A stretch of DNA of 64,000 bases from Lamprobacter modestohalophilus (GTDB lineage: Bacteria > Pseudomonadota > Gammaproteobacteria > Chromatiales > Chromatiaceae). The position numbers and the translations under genes were made by a program. Shown here in pieces: positions 37,444-45,745 of the stretch. The notes under the pieces are model-generated. The model made no database searches. It was not told where the DNA came from and saw nothing but the letters and a program-made list of their open reading frames with translations. How positions within the stretch are numbered: position 1 is the first letter of the stretch; each line of letters opens with the position of its first letter. The DNA lies in NCBI RefSeq assembly GCF_016583905.1, contig NZ_NRRY01000002.1, positions 62,001 through 126,000 of the forward strand. The letters are read 5' to 3'.

Positions 37444-38063
37444 GATTGAATCCCCTTGCGGCCGAAGATGGCGCCGTTGTAGTAGCGTGCAACGAAGGCG
37501 GTAAAGATGTGCGTGAGCTTGGTGAACGGCAGCACGATCAAGAAGATCTCGACGGTGAAGATGTGCAGCCCAAGTGCTAAGGGATAGGGATTGATCAGTC
37601 GGTGGTAGGCCAAATAGCCGGTCAGCACCGGCAAGAAGGTCACCGTCCAGATCAGGTAGTCCTGCGGTGTGCTCAGAAAGCGCTTCACCGGATGGGTCAG
37701 GCGATGAATCAGCACGGCGACCAGGCCGAGCAGCGTGATGGCGGTGACCGCGTCAACCACTGGGTTCGGCAGCCCCGGCCAGCTGACCCCGAGCGTGCTC
37801 TTGATCAGCTCGATGTGTGGGATAAACAGCAAGAGGGCGATCACGAATCCAACGTGCCAGAGGGTGCCGGGGTCTGGGTTGAAGCGCCGGTACATCGTCT
37901 TCAGGCCCGGAATGACCTCGTTGCCGCGCGCCGCGGCATAGTTATGGGCGCGGCCGAGGGCGAAGATCTCGAACAGCCGGATCAGGATGCCGAGCGCGAA
38001 GATTGCGATCGCAAGACTGAACAGCGGCCCCTTGGTCAGGAGGAGGAAATCCATCGGCGTCAT
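37440..38063 (-). CDS. isp1: Hydrogenase membrane cytochrome b Isp1
   Basis: 207 residues with five hydrophobic segments and several paired His (LWHVGFVIALLLFIPHIE, VLIHRLTHPVKR, LGLHIFTVEIFL, TKLTHIF) suited to bind b-type haem. Similar to DsrM and NarI. Links the periplasmic hydrogenase to the quinone pool or to Isp2. Its start overlaps the hynS stop and its stop overlaps the isp2 start. Confidence 0.93.
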   Translation of the reverse strand: MTPMDFLLLTKGPLFSLAIAIFALGILIRLFEIFALGRAHNYAAARGNEVIPGLKTMYRRFNPDPGTLWHVGFVIALLLFIPHIELIKSTLGVSWPGLPNPVVDAVTAITLLGLVAVLIHRLTHPVKRFLSTPQDYLIWTVTFLPVLTGYLAYHRLINPYPLALGLHIFTVEIFLIVLPFTKLTHIFTAFVARYYNGAIFGRKGIQS

Positions 38064-39160
38064 CAGAGTTTCTCCTCTAATTGATCGGCGGTGACCTTGT
38101 CGTGATGCTTGACGGCCTGCTTGCCCTGGTTACGACTCATCAGGCCCGCGCCGACGCCGACCGCGGCGCCGACAGCTCCCGCGGTGAGCAAGACATCACC
38201 GGGTGAGCCGGTCGGCACCGAGAGCGCCTTGTAGAAGCCGCCAGCATCCCAGAAATCGGGCTCGGAGCAGCCGAGGCAGGGATAGCCCGCCTCGACCGGC
38301 CAGCTGGCGCCGCCGTTCCACTTCATGGTCGCGCAGGCGTTGTAGGTCATGGGTCCCTTGCAGCCGAGCCGGTACAGGCACCAGCCGGCCTTGGCGCCCT
38401 CGTCGTCGAAGGATTCGGCAAACTTGCCCTTGTCGTAGAACGGCCGACGATAGCAGCGATCGTGGATCGACTGGCCGAAGAAGGCGCGCGGGCGGCCATA
38501 TTCGTCGAGCTCGGGCAGGGTGCCGAAGGTGAGGAACTGCGCCAGCACGCCGGTGATGACCATGGGCACGGGCGGGCAGCCGGAGACGTTGATCACTGGC
38601 TTGTCCTTGACCAGGTCCTGCACCGAGACGGCGCCGGTCGGGTTGGGGTCGGCCTTCGGCAGACCGCCGAAGGCGGCACAGGTACCGACCGCAACCACCG
38701 CGGCGGCGCCATCGATGGTATCCATCAGCATGTCGTAGTTGCTGATGCCGGCGATGGTCGAATAACCCGGGTTCGCATTGGGGCCGGGTAGGGAGCCGTC
38801 GACCACCACTAGGTATTCACCGGCATTGGTATTCATCGCCTGCTCGCGAGCATGCTCGGCGGCATCGCCCGCCGCAGCTTGCAAGGTGTGATGGTAGTCC
38901 AGTGAGATCACATCGAAGATCAGGTTCTCGACCGTGGGCGAGAAGCTGCGGGTCAGCGACTCTGTGCAGCCGGTGCATTCCTGAAAGGAGAGCCAGATGA
39001 CGGATGGCCGCCGCGCCTTTTCCAGCGCCTGTGCAATCGCTGGCGCCATGCTGGGTGGCAACGCCATCATCGACGCCGTCGCGGCGCAGAATTTGAGAAA
39101 TCCACGGCGTGACACCCCGTGCTGGCGCAGGCTTTCGCCTAAGGTCTTCGATGTGGCCAT
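38063..39160 (-). CDS. hynS: [NiFe]-hydrogenase small subunit HynS
   Basis: 365 residues from ATG 39160 (AGGAGA just upstream; ATG 39175 is an alternative). The twin-arginine signal SRRGFLKF shows export with the large subunit to the periplasm. Fe-S ligands are visible in FQECTGCTESLTRS, GTCAAFGG, SGCPPVP, DRCYRR, GWCLYRLGCKGP, NACATMKWN and YPCLGCSEPDFWD. A hydrophobic helix (about 310-330) near the C-terminus anchors it in the membrane. Follows the HupH-like gene by about 30 bases. Confidence 0.96.
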   Translation of the reverse strand: MATSKTLGESLRQHGVSRRGFLKFCAATASMMALPPSMAPAIAQALEKARRPSVIWLSFQECTGCTESLTRSFSPTVENLIFDVISLDYHHTLQAAAGDAAEHAREQAMNTNAGEYLVVVDGSLPGPNANPGYSTIAGISNYDMLMDTIDGAAAVVAVGTCAAFGGLPKADPNPTGAVSVQDLVKDKPVINVSGCPPVPMVITGVLAQFLTFGTLPELDEYGRPRAFFGQSIHDRCYRRPFYDKGKFAESFDDEGAKAGWCLYRLGCKGPMTYNACATMKWNGGASWPVEAGYPCLGCSEPDFWDAGGFYKALSVPTGSPGDVLLTAGAVGAAVGVGAGLMSRNQGKQAVKHHDKVTADQLEEKL

Positions 39161-39191
39161 CGTTTCTCCTGCCATTGCTGGAATTCAGCGG

Positions 39192-39641
39192 TCAGTGGCG
39201 GGACTCAGCCGCCGGATCGGCCGCGGTTGCGGACGCAAGTGCTGCGTCGAGCGCGGCCAACGAATCAGTGATGTCGGCGCGCTGGGTGCGCAGCATCTGG
39301 GGAACCTCGTCGATCTCGATCTGCAGTGCGATGCGCTCGCCCTCGACATTGGCGTAGTCGAGCACCCAGACCCCAGGAAAGCGGGTCTCCCAGACGCGGG
39401 TGGGGCCGAGCGCGTCGATGGTGGCCTCGACCTCGCCGCGGCCAAGCAGCGCCATCAAACGCGCTTCGTCGCCGGGGCCGAAGGGTATCGCGGCGAGATC
39501 AATGCGGGTCGGCTCAGCGCGCTCAGCGAACCGAGCCAGCGCATGGCGGATCTCATTGAGGATGGGCAGCGCGTTGCCGAATTGCTGCGGTTCGGCTTCG
39601 GGCTGCTCGATATGAATTGGAATGCCGGCGAGTTCCGCCAT
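39192..39641 (-). CDS. HupH/HyaF-like hydrogenase expression protein
   Basis: 149 residues ending just before hynS, so probably the first gene of the operon. The C-terminal half matches the HupH conserved region (PF04809): FGPGDEARLMALLGRGEVEA, then RVWETRFPGVWVLDY, then IEIDEVPQMLRTQ. HupH/HyaF assist maturation of the small-subunit Fe-S clusters in uptake hydrogenases. It is shorter than HupH of rhizobia, and the N-terminal domain is reduced. Confidence 0.75.
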   Translation of the reverse strand: MAELAGIPIHIEQPEAEPQQFGNALPILNEIRHALARFAERAEPTRIDLAAIPFGPGDEARLMALLGRGEVEATIDALGPTRVWETRFPGVWVLDYANVEGERIALQIEIDEVPQMLRTQRADITDSLAALDAALASATAADPAAESRH

Positions 39642-39957
39642 CAGGCTCCTCCATCGGTTGGCTCTTATGTTAGTCAGCGCTTATTCAGCCGTGTTTGACC
39701 TATCGCACCCTTTGTCGCAACTGCGCTAATAACCCTGCTGATTCCTGCGAAATCTCATGGCCTGGATAACCAGCCTGTGATTTATGCGGTGGCTTGTGTC
39801 AGCAGTCCTGGCTCGCCGCGCCTTCAGCTGCAGAGATCTGCCCCACTACGGCGCGAGCGCGGGTGAGGCCGCTACACGGAACTGCAGGCCATCATCGCCA
39901 TCCCCGCCACGGCGTGAGCGCAGGCGATGCTTCTGTTGATGCTTCTGTTCTCGGCAG
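39642..39957. other. Spacer upstream of the hydrogenase operon
   Basis: About 316 bases without a gene; the promoter of the hupH-hynS operon should lie here. No convincing sigma-54 or FNR site was found by eye. Two CGCGAGCG/CGTGAGCGC-rich near-repeats occur around 39850-39925. Confidence 0.5.
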
Positions 39958-40443
39958 TTAGGCAGCCGCAGTGTTGCGCCAGCGTTGCAGCAACGCCTGG
40001 ATCTGGTCGACGACCTCAGGCACGGCTGCAGCCACCGGCGGGGTGAGTTGATCCCCCCAGTCGACCTGTTGCGGCTCGATACCGATCAAGGCGCGTTGGC
40101 TGGGCAGCGTGTCCGTGAGTCGAGCGATATCGAAGAGATCAGCGAGGCTGACCTCGTGCACGCTCTTTGCGTGTGTGCTGAGCTGGCGGTCCATGGCCTC
40201 GCCTTCGAACAGGCGCACGGTGCCTGGTGGATCGCCCATCGCGGCGGCATCGACAACGATTAACCGCGCCGCATCGCCAATGGGGCCGGCCAAGGTGAAG
40301 CTAAGGGTACCGCCGTCATAGAGGTTGAGGTCGGGGTCGGTGGCGGCGATCGGCTCCAAGGCCTGCAAGACAACCGCGCCGACGGCCTCATCGGTGAGCA
40401 GGATGTTGCCAAGTCCGAGGATCAAGGTACCTGTGGCGGGCAT
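39958..40443 (-). CDS. hynD: Hydrogenase maturation protease (HynD/HyaD family)
   Basis: 161 residues from ATG 40443, with AGGAG nine bases upstream (an in-frame GTG lies at 40476). The nickel-sensing residues of the M52 family are visible: Glu in GLGNILLTDEAVG, Asp in VVDAAAMG, His in KSVHEVSL; DGGTL is also present. Cuts the C-terminal tail of the large subunit after nickel insertion; HynL of this window, with its 15-residue tail, is the natural substrate. Confidence 0.88.
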   Translation of the reverse strand: MPATGTLILGLGNILLTDEAVGAVVLQALEPIAATDPDLNLYDGGTLSFTLAGPIGDAARLIVVDAAAMGDPPGTVRLFEGEAMDRQLSTHAKSVHEVSLADLFDIARLTDTLPSQRALIGIEPQQVDWGDQLTPPVAAAVPEVVDQIQALLQRWRNTAAA

Positions 40444-40599
40444 GTTGGCGGCTCCTGTCGCTGGTGTGTTGGGCACTCTGGTCGTCAGCGAGTGCGTGAA
40501 ATGGGCTCATCGGCTCGGGCATTGATGTAAGCCGCTTGCGATGGCCCCTGCCCGCGGCTTAGCCTCAACGCATTGCGACATGATGATGGAGGCGGTCCC

Positions 40600-40851
40600 G
40601 TGTGCATGGGTATCCCGATGCAGATTCTTGAGATCAATGGGTTTGGCGCGCGCTGTGAGGCCAAGGGGGTCGAGCGCGAGGTGAGCCTGTTGATGCTCGA
40701 CCCGGAGGAGCTGGCGGTCGGGGATTTCGTCGTCATCCATCTCGGCCACGCGATCGAGAAGATCTCGGCTGAGCGTGCCGCTGACGCCTGGTCGGTGTAT
40801 GACGAGATGCTTGCGGCTGAGGCCACTGCCGCCGGGGCTGAGCAGCGGTGA
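40600..40851 (+). CDS. hypC: Hydrogenase assembly chaperone HypC/HupF
   Basis: 83 residues from a GTG at 40600 with GGAGG upstream. The start puts the essential Cys at position 2 (MCMGIPMQI), as required by the family, so upstream in-frame codons are not used. VIHLGHAIEKI is the second signature. HypC/HybG-type chaperones carry the Fe(CN)2CO unit with HypD to the large subunit. Divergent from the protease gene. No hypDE genes appear here. Confidence 0.92.
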   Translation: MCMGIPMQILEINGFGARCEAKGVEREVSLLMLDPEELAVGDFVVIHLGHAIEKISAERAADAWSVYDEMLAAEATAAGAEQR

Positions 40852-40875
40852 CGGCAGTGTGGGCCGCTGGCGAGA

Positions 40876-41340
40876 TCAATCCGCGCTGGCGAACTCGCCG
40901 GCAATCTCGTACTGCCGTTTGACCTCGTCGAGGTGGGCGTTGCCTTCCCCCTCGACCAACTCGCAGTTGTTGGCCATGCGTGCATGCATGGCCGCCTTCC
41001 AGGCCCGGTTGGTCTTGTTGTCTGGGAGCATGCTGTCGGGGGTCAACGCCGCGGCAACGGCGGCGGCAACGAAATGGTCGCCTTGAGCGAGCCAGTCGGT
41101 GTCTTTGCCGCAGTCGGTATAGGTCTTGGTCGACCAGGCCTTGGCGCCGCGATAGGCGTCTTCGAGTTCCGATTCGGAGGCATCGGGGCGCAGTCCGATC
41201 TCGATGGCCCGCTTCACCCGTTCATCGCGGCTCAGGTGGATGAGGCTCTGCGCAAACCGCAAGCCGAGCAGGCGTTGTTGCTCGACGGAGAGCTGCTCGA
41301 GCAGATCACGAAGCGCTTTGTCGTTGCTGATGGTCGCCAT
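40876..41340 (-). CDS. Unrecognised protein beside the hydrogenase cluster
   Basis: 154 residues, start ATG 41340 with AGGAGA upstream. Soluble, mostly helical, with two Cys (TDCGK, ANNCE), His in GDHF and DLLEQLSVEQQRLLGLRFAQ at the N-terminus. No TM or signal peptide. It is convergent with hypC and its position suggests, but does not prove, a hydrogenase-related or housekeeping function. I do not recognise the family. Confidence 0.65.
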   Translation of the reverse strand: MATISNDKALRDLLEQLSVEQQRLLGLRFAQSLIHLSRDERVKRAIEIGLRPDASESELEDAYRGAKAWSTKTYTDCGKDTDWLAQGDHFVAAAVAAALTPDSMLPDNKTNRAWKAAMHARMANNCELVEGEGNAHLDEVKRQYEIAGEFASAD

Positions 41341-41424
41341 GAGGGGTCAGTCTCCTAATGTTCTTGTCGTCGCCTACTATCTTGCCTCGACCACCTACAC
41401 CGCATTGACGTGAATCACAAGCCT

Positions 41425-42240
41425 ATGAAGCGAACCGTCTTCTTCGTCTCCGAGAGCACCGGCATCACCGCCGAGACCCTCGGTCATAGTCTCCTCTCGC
41501 AATTCGACAGCGTCGATTTCGAGCAGGTCTACATGCCGTATATCAACACCGAGGCACGCGCGCGCGCGCTGACGCAGCGATTGCATGAGGCTGCGGAGCG
41601 TGACGGTGCCCGCCCTTTGGTCTTCTCGACCATGCTCGATGCCAGTATCGCCGCGATCCTGAGAGAAGGCGATTGCTTTCACCTGGAGCTGTTCGAGCAG
41701 TTCGTCGAGCCGCTCAGTCAGGAGCTCGGTGTTTCGCCGAGTCGCGAGTCTGGGCGCAGTCATGCGATCACCAAGCCCAGCATGTATACCAAGCGCATCG
41801 AGGCGATCAACTTTGCCATGAGCAATGACGACGGCATGCGTCCGGACAACTTCCGCCACGCGGACGTGGTCTTGGTCGGGGTCTCGCGTTCCGGCAAGAC
41901 GCCGACTTGTCTCTATCTGGCGATCCACTATGGACTGCGCGCGGCCAATCACCCGCTCACCGAGGACGATTTCGAGCGTGAGGCCCTGCCGCCCGAGGTC
42001 TGCGCCGTGAAAGAGAAGGTGTTCGGCCTCACCATCGAGGCGAGACGGTTGCATCTGATCCGTGAGGAGCGACGGCCGGGCAGCGAGTATGCGTCACTGG
42101 CACGCTGTCGCAACGATATCCGTCTGGCGCATGAGATGCTGGGCCGGCTCGGGGTGCCGGTGCTGGATACCACCAGCCAGTCGATCGAGGAGATCTCGGC
42201 ACAGGTGCTGCGCGGTCTTCGCAATTCCGGCCAACACTGA
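41425..42240 (+). CDS. ppsR: PEP synthase regulatory protein (bifunctional kinase/phosphorylase)
   Basis: 271 residues from ATG 41425 (a GTG at 41410 is an alternative). DUF299 family: N-terminal VFFVSESTGITAETLG, a P-loop-like GVSRSGKTPTCLYLA, and SYADLARC-like region near the end. It phosphorylates and dephosphorylates PEP synthase in an ADP/Pi-dependent way. Its target ppsA is usually adjacent but is not in this window. Confidence 0.93.
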   Translation: MKRTVFFVSESTGITAETLGHSLLSQFDSVDFEQVYMPYINTEARARALTQRLHEAAERDGARPLVFSTMLDASIAAILREGDCFHLELFEQFVEPLSQELGVSPSRESGRSHAITKPSMYTKRIEAINFAMSNDDGMRPDNFRHADVVLVGVSRSGKTPTCLYLAIHYGLRAANHPLTEDDFEREALPPEVCAVKEKVFGLTIEARRLHLIREERRPGSEYASLARCRNDIRLAHEMLGRLGVPVLDTTSQSIEEISAQVLRGLRNSGQH

Positions 42241-42469
42241 CGCGGCCATTGAGATCAGGCTGCCGAGCGCCGATAATGCCGCGCTTTCATCGAAGCCTTG
42301 CTCAGCCAGCTGACCGCTGGCGCCGAGATGCAGATGCGCATGCGGGGGGCTGACGCAGGCTGGCCGACTCGCGCGAGTTCATGGCAGGTCTTAAGCGGCG
42401 CGCACAAGCGGGCGCTGGCCGAAGCCCTGCACTGAGCCCCCTGAATCGAAATTACCCGGAAGCGACTGT

Positions 42470-43561
42470 ATGAAGCTCGGTATTCCAAAAGAGACGCTCG
42501 CCGGCGAACGGCGCGTCGCGACCACGCCCGAGGTGGCGAAGAAACTCGTCGCCAAGGGCTTCGAGGTGCTGGTTGAGGCTGGCGCTGGCGTAGCGGCACA
42601 TTACAGGGATGCGGCCTACACCGAGGCCGGGGTCCAGGTTGTCGAACGCGATGCCTGTTTCTCGGCTGACCTTGTGCTCAAGGTGCGGCGGCCGAGTGAC
42701 GATGAGGCGCGTGCGGTCCGTTCTGGCAGTGTCTACATCAGCCTGGTTGAGGGCTGCGGCGATGATCCGCTGCTCTCACGCATGGTCGAGAATGGCGTGC
42801 AGGTGCTGGCGATGGAGCGGATGCCGCGCATCTCACGCGCGCAGTCGATGGACGCACTCTCGTCGCAGAGCAATATTGCCGGCTATCGGGCGGTCATCGA
42901 GGCGGCGTCTCACTACGGACGCTTCTTCCCGATGATGATGACCTCGGCCGGATCGGCCAAACCGGCGCGTTTGGTGGTGCTCGGGGCGGGTGTTGCCGGC
43001 CTGCAGGCGATCGCGACCGCGCGCCGACTCGGCGCCGATGTGCTCGCCTACGATGTGCGTCCAGAGACCAAAGAGCAGATCGCCTCGCTCGGCGCCAAGC
43101 CGATCGAACTCGATCTCGGTGAGAGTGGCGCGGGCGAGGGCGGCTACGCGAAGGAACTGTCTGACGAGGCCAAGGCCCGCCAGCAGCAATTGCTCGGGGA
43201 CGAGTTGGCCAAGGCCCATGTCATCATCACCACTGCGCTGATCCCCTGCCGGCCAGCGCCTGAGCTGATCACCACTGAGGTGGTGGAGCGGATGCGAACC
43301 GGCTCGGTGATCGTCGACCTTGCGGCTGCCAATGGCGGCAACTGCAAGCTCTCAGAGCCTGATCAGGTCATCGACCACCAAGGCGTGATCATCGTTGGCC
43401 ATACCAACTATCCGTCGATGGTTCCGGCCGATGCCAGCGCCTTCTACGCCAAAAACCTCTCGAATCTGCTGGAGATCATGGTCGAGCCCTCAGACAGCGG
43501 TCCGGTGCTCCGGGACCTGACCGAGGATGAAATTACTGCGGCCATGCTGATCGCGCGCTGA
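42470..43561 (+). CDS. pntAA: NAD(P) transhydrogenase subunit alpha, part 1
   Basis: 363 residues forming the soluble NAD(H)-binding domain I. Family features: MKLGIPKETLAGERRVATTPE, MERMPRISRAQSMDALSSQSNIAGYRAV, VLGAGVAGLQAIATARRLGA, and the RQ loop/ending YPSMVPADASAFYAKN. First gene of the three-part bacterial transhydrogenase, which couples proton entry to NADPH formation. Confidence 0.95.
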   Translation: MKLGIPKETLAGERRVATTPEVAKKLVAKGFEVLVEAGAGVAAHYRDAAYTEAGVQVVERDACFSADLVLKVRRPSDDEARAVRSGSVYISLVEGCGDDPLLSRMVENGVQVLAMERMPRISRAQSMDALSSQSNIAGYRAVIEAASHYGRFFPMMMTSAGSAKPARLVVLGAGVAGLQAIATARRLGADVLAYDVRPETKEQIASLGAKPIELDLGESGAGEGGYAKELSDEAKARQQQLLGDELAKAHVIITTALIPCRPAPELITTEVVERMRTGSVIVDLAAANGGNCKLSEPDQVIDHQGVIIVGHTNYPSMVPADASAFYAKNLSNLLEIMVEPSDSGPVLRDLTEDEITAAMLIAR

Positions 43562-43656
43562 GTCGGCAAAGCGCTGAGGCAAGTTTCCACCAACGCCGAT
43601 GCTGAGCCGTTAAGCCCGAGCGAGAAGAGCGGCCCTAAGCGTCGGACGAGGTTTTC

Positions 43657-43712
43657 GCCACTCGCCACTCGCCACTCGCCACTCGCTACTCGCTACTCGC
43701 CACTCGCCACTC
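43657..43712. repeat. Eight 7-bp tandem repeats
   Basis: GCCACTC repeated eight times (two copies are GCTACTC) in the spacer between pntAA and pntAB. The array is 37 bases before the pntAB start and may affect mRNA structure or spacing inside the operon. Confidence 0.95.
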
Positions 43713-43749
43713 AGCACCTGCCATTCACTACTTTAACGGAGTCCCCCGG

Positions 43750-44043
43750 ATGTCTGAATCCATCCTTGCGCTCTATGTCTTCGTGCTCGCCTGCTTTATC
43801 GGCTACTACGTGGTCTGGGGTGTCACGCCGTCACTGCATACGCCCTTGGTGGCGCTGACCAATGCCATCTCCGGTATCGTGCTGGTCGGGGCGCTGCTGG
43901 TGACCGGGCTCGACGAGGCCGGCATCGGCGCCTCCTTGATTGGCTTCATCGCCGTATTGCTCGCAAGCATCAACGTCTTCGGTGGCTTTCTGGTGACCCA
44001 TCGGATGCTATCGATGTTCAAGAAGAAGCAGAAAAAGGGCTGA
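43750..44043 (+). CDS. pntAB: NAD(P) transhydrogenase subunit alpha, part 2
   Basis: 97 residues, three hydrophobic segments ([15 protein letters not shown], the [10 protein letters not shown] region and [25 protein letters not shown]). Half of the proton-channel domain II of transhydrogenase. Seven bases separate it from pntB. Confidence 0.95.
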   Translation: MSESILALYVFVLACFIGYYVVWGVTPSLHTPLVALTNAISGIVLVGALLVTGLDEAGIGASLIGFIAVLLASINVFGGFLVTHRMLSMFKKKQKKG

Positions 44044-44049
44044 TCACTC

Positions 44050-45456
44050 ATGGATCTGACGCTGTCTCCCACCGCCCAGGCGCTGGCCTATCTGGCCTCG
44101 GCGATCCTGTTCATCTTTGCCCTCAAGGGCCTGACTCATCCAGCCACGGCCCGGCGCGGCAACCTATTCGGCATGCTTGGCATGGCCATCGCCATTGGTG
44201 CGACCCTCGGCGGCGCCGAGGTCCAGGGCTACTGGTTGATCGGTATCGCCGGCGTTATCGGAGCGGTGATCGGCATCGTGTTGGCGTTGCGCATCCAGAT
44301 GACGGCGATGCCGCAGTTGGTGGCCGCACTGCACAGTTTTGTCGGCATGGCCGCGGTGCTGGTCGCCATCGGCACCTTCATCAATCGCGCCCAGGCCGGC
44401 ACGCTGAATTCCCTGCTCATGGGTGAGCTCTCGGCCGGCATCGTCATTGGCGCGATTACCTTCACCGGTTCGGTGATCGCCTTTGCCAAGTTGCAGGGGA
44501 TCATGTCCGGGGCGCCGATCAAGTTCCTGGGTCAGCATGCGCTGAACGCGCTGATCGCCATCACCACCATTGCGCTGGCGGTACATTTCGCGAGCACCGG
44601 CAGCTGGGTCTCGCTGGTGTTGATGACACTCTTGGCCTTTACCCTCGGCGGCACCCTGATCATCCCGATCGGCGGCGCCGATATGCCGGTGGTCATCTCG
44701 ATGCTGAACAGCTACTCGGGCTGGGCGGCGGCGGCGACCGGCTTCACGCTGCACAACAATCTGCTGATCATCGTCGGCGCGCTGGTTGGCTTCTCCGGTG
44801 CCATCCTCTCGTTCATCATGTGTCGGGCGATGAACCGCAGCATCATCAACGTGATCTTCGGCGGCTTCGGAACCGATAGCAGCGGTAGCGGCGGCGCTGG
44901 CGCGGTCGCGTCCGAGAAGGGCGTTAAATCGGCCTCGGTCGAGGATGCGGTGTATTGGATGGAGGATGCCAACCGCGTCATCGTGGTGCCCGGTTACGGC
45001 ATGGCCGTAGCCCAGGGTCAACACGCGTTGAAGGATATGATGGAACTGCTGCAGGCGCGGGATGTGGAGGTGAAGTTCGCCATCCATCCGGTCGCGGGTC
45101 GGATGCCGGGCCACATGAACGTGCTGCTGGCCGAGGCCGACATCCCCTACGATCAGGTCCTGGAGATGGACGAGATCAACCCGGACTTCCCGAGCACCGA
45201 TGTGGTGCTGGTGGTCGGCGCGAATGATGTCGTCAACCCCGCGGCCAAGGAGGATAAGACCAGCCCGATCTACGGCATGCCGATTCTGGATGCTGGCAAG
45301 GCGCGGCAAGTCTACTTCCTTAAGCGCTCCATGCGTCCGGGCTACTCAGGCGTCGATAACCTGCTGTTCTATCAAGACAACACCTCGCTGATCTTTGGCG
45401 ATGCCAAGGATACGATCGAAGGCATTGTCTCGTCGCTGAAGGGTGGTGGGCACTGA
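44050..45456 (+). CDS. pntB: NAD(P) transhydrogenase subunit beta
   Basis: 468 residues: about nine hydrophobic segments complete the proton channel, then (about residue 295 on) the NADP(H)-binding domain III with VIVVPGYGMAVAQGQH, HPVAGRMPGHMNVLLAEA, VVLVVGANDVVNP and KRSMRPGYSGVDN. Ends the pnt operon ahead of a terminator. Confidence 0.96.
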   Translation: MDLTLSPTAQALAYLASAILFIFALKGLTHPATARRGNLFGMLGMAIAIGATLGGAEVQGYWLIGIAGVIGAVIGIVLALRIQMTAMPQLVAALHSFVGMAAVLVAIGTFINRAQAGTLNSLLMGELSAGIVIGAITFTGSVIAFAKLQGIMSGAPIKFLGQHALNALIAITTIALAVHFASTGSWVSLVLMTLLAFTLGGTLIIPIGGADMPVVISMLNSYSGWAAAATGFTLHNNLLIIVGALVGFSGAILSFIMCRAMNRSIINVIFGGFGTDSSGSGGAGAVASEKGVKSASVEDAVYWMEDANRVIVVPGYGMAVAQGQHALKDMMELLQARDVEVKFAIHPVAGRMPGHMNVLLAEADIPYDQVLEMDEINPDFPSTDVVLVVGANDVVNPAAKEDKTSPIYGMPILDAGKARQVYFLKRSMRPGYSGVDNLLFYQDNTSLIFGDAKDTIEGIVSSLKGGGH

Positions 45457-45479
45457 GCTGACCGGGCTGAAGCTAGAGA

Positions 45480-45517
45480 CCGGGGACTGCCTTGTGAGGG
45501 CAGTTTCCCCGGCTTTC
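45480..45517 (+). terminator. Rho-independent terminator after pntB
   Basis: Stem CCGGGGACTGCC with GGCAG..TCCCCGG (two-base bulge), 7-base loop, followed by CTTTCTT. Confidence 0.75.
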
Positions 45518-45564
45518 TTCAGTTGCTTCCGGCCAAAAGACCGGTTCGAGGCTCAGCTTAGAAA

Positions 45565-45633
45565 CCGTCCATCAACTTCTTCCCGATTTGAGGACCAGTA
45601 TTGGGCGATCATCGGGAAGTAGAAAATGGACGG
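45565..45633. repeat. Interrupted inverted repeat downstream of gatB
   Basis: Outer arms CCGTCCAT/ATGGACGG and inner arms CTTCCCGAT/ATCGGGAAG, with equal 6-base gaps on each side and a 23-base loop. On the minus strand it is followed by TTTCTAAG, so it might end gatB transcripts; it might also be a small mobile-element relic. Confidence 0.6.
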
Positions 45634-45745
45634 CCACTTAGTCTGCAGCTGTGGCTAAACCGGTGTTGCTCGTCGGCTGTTGCTGTCCGCCTGATGATGG
45701 ACAACTGCTCAGCGAATCGCCGCTCATCGCGGTGACGAATCTGAC

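Noticed and set aside
43657-43712. CRISPR array
   Set aside because: Units are 7 bp without spacers and no cas gene is in the window.
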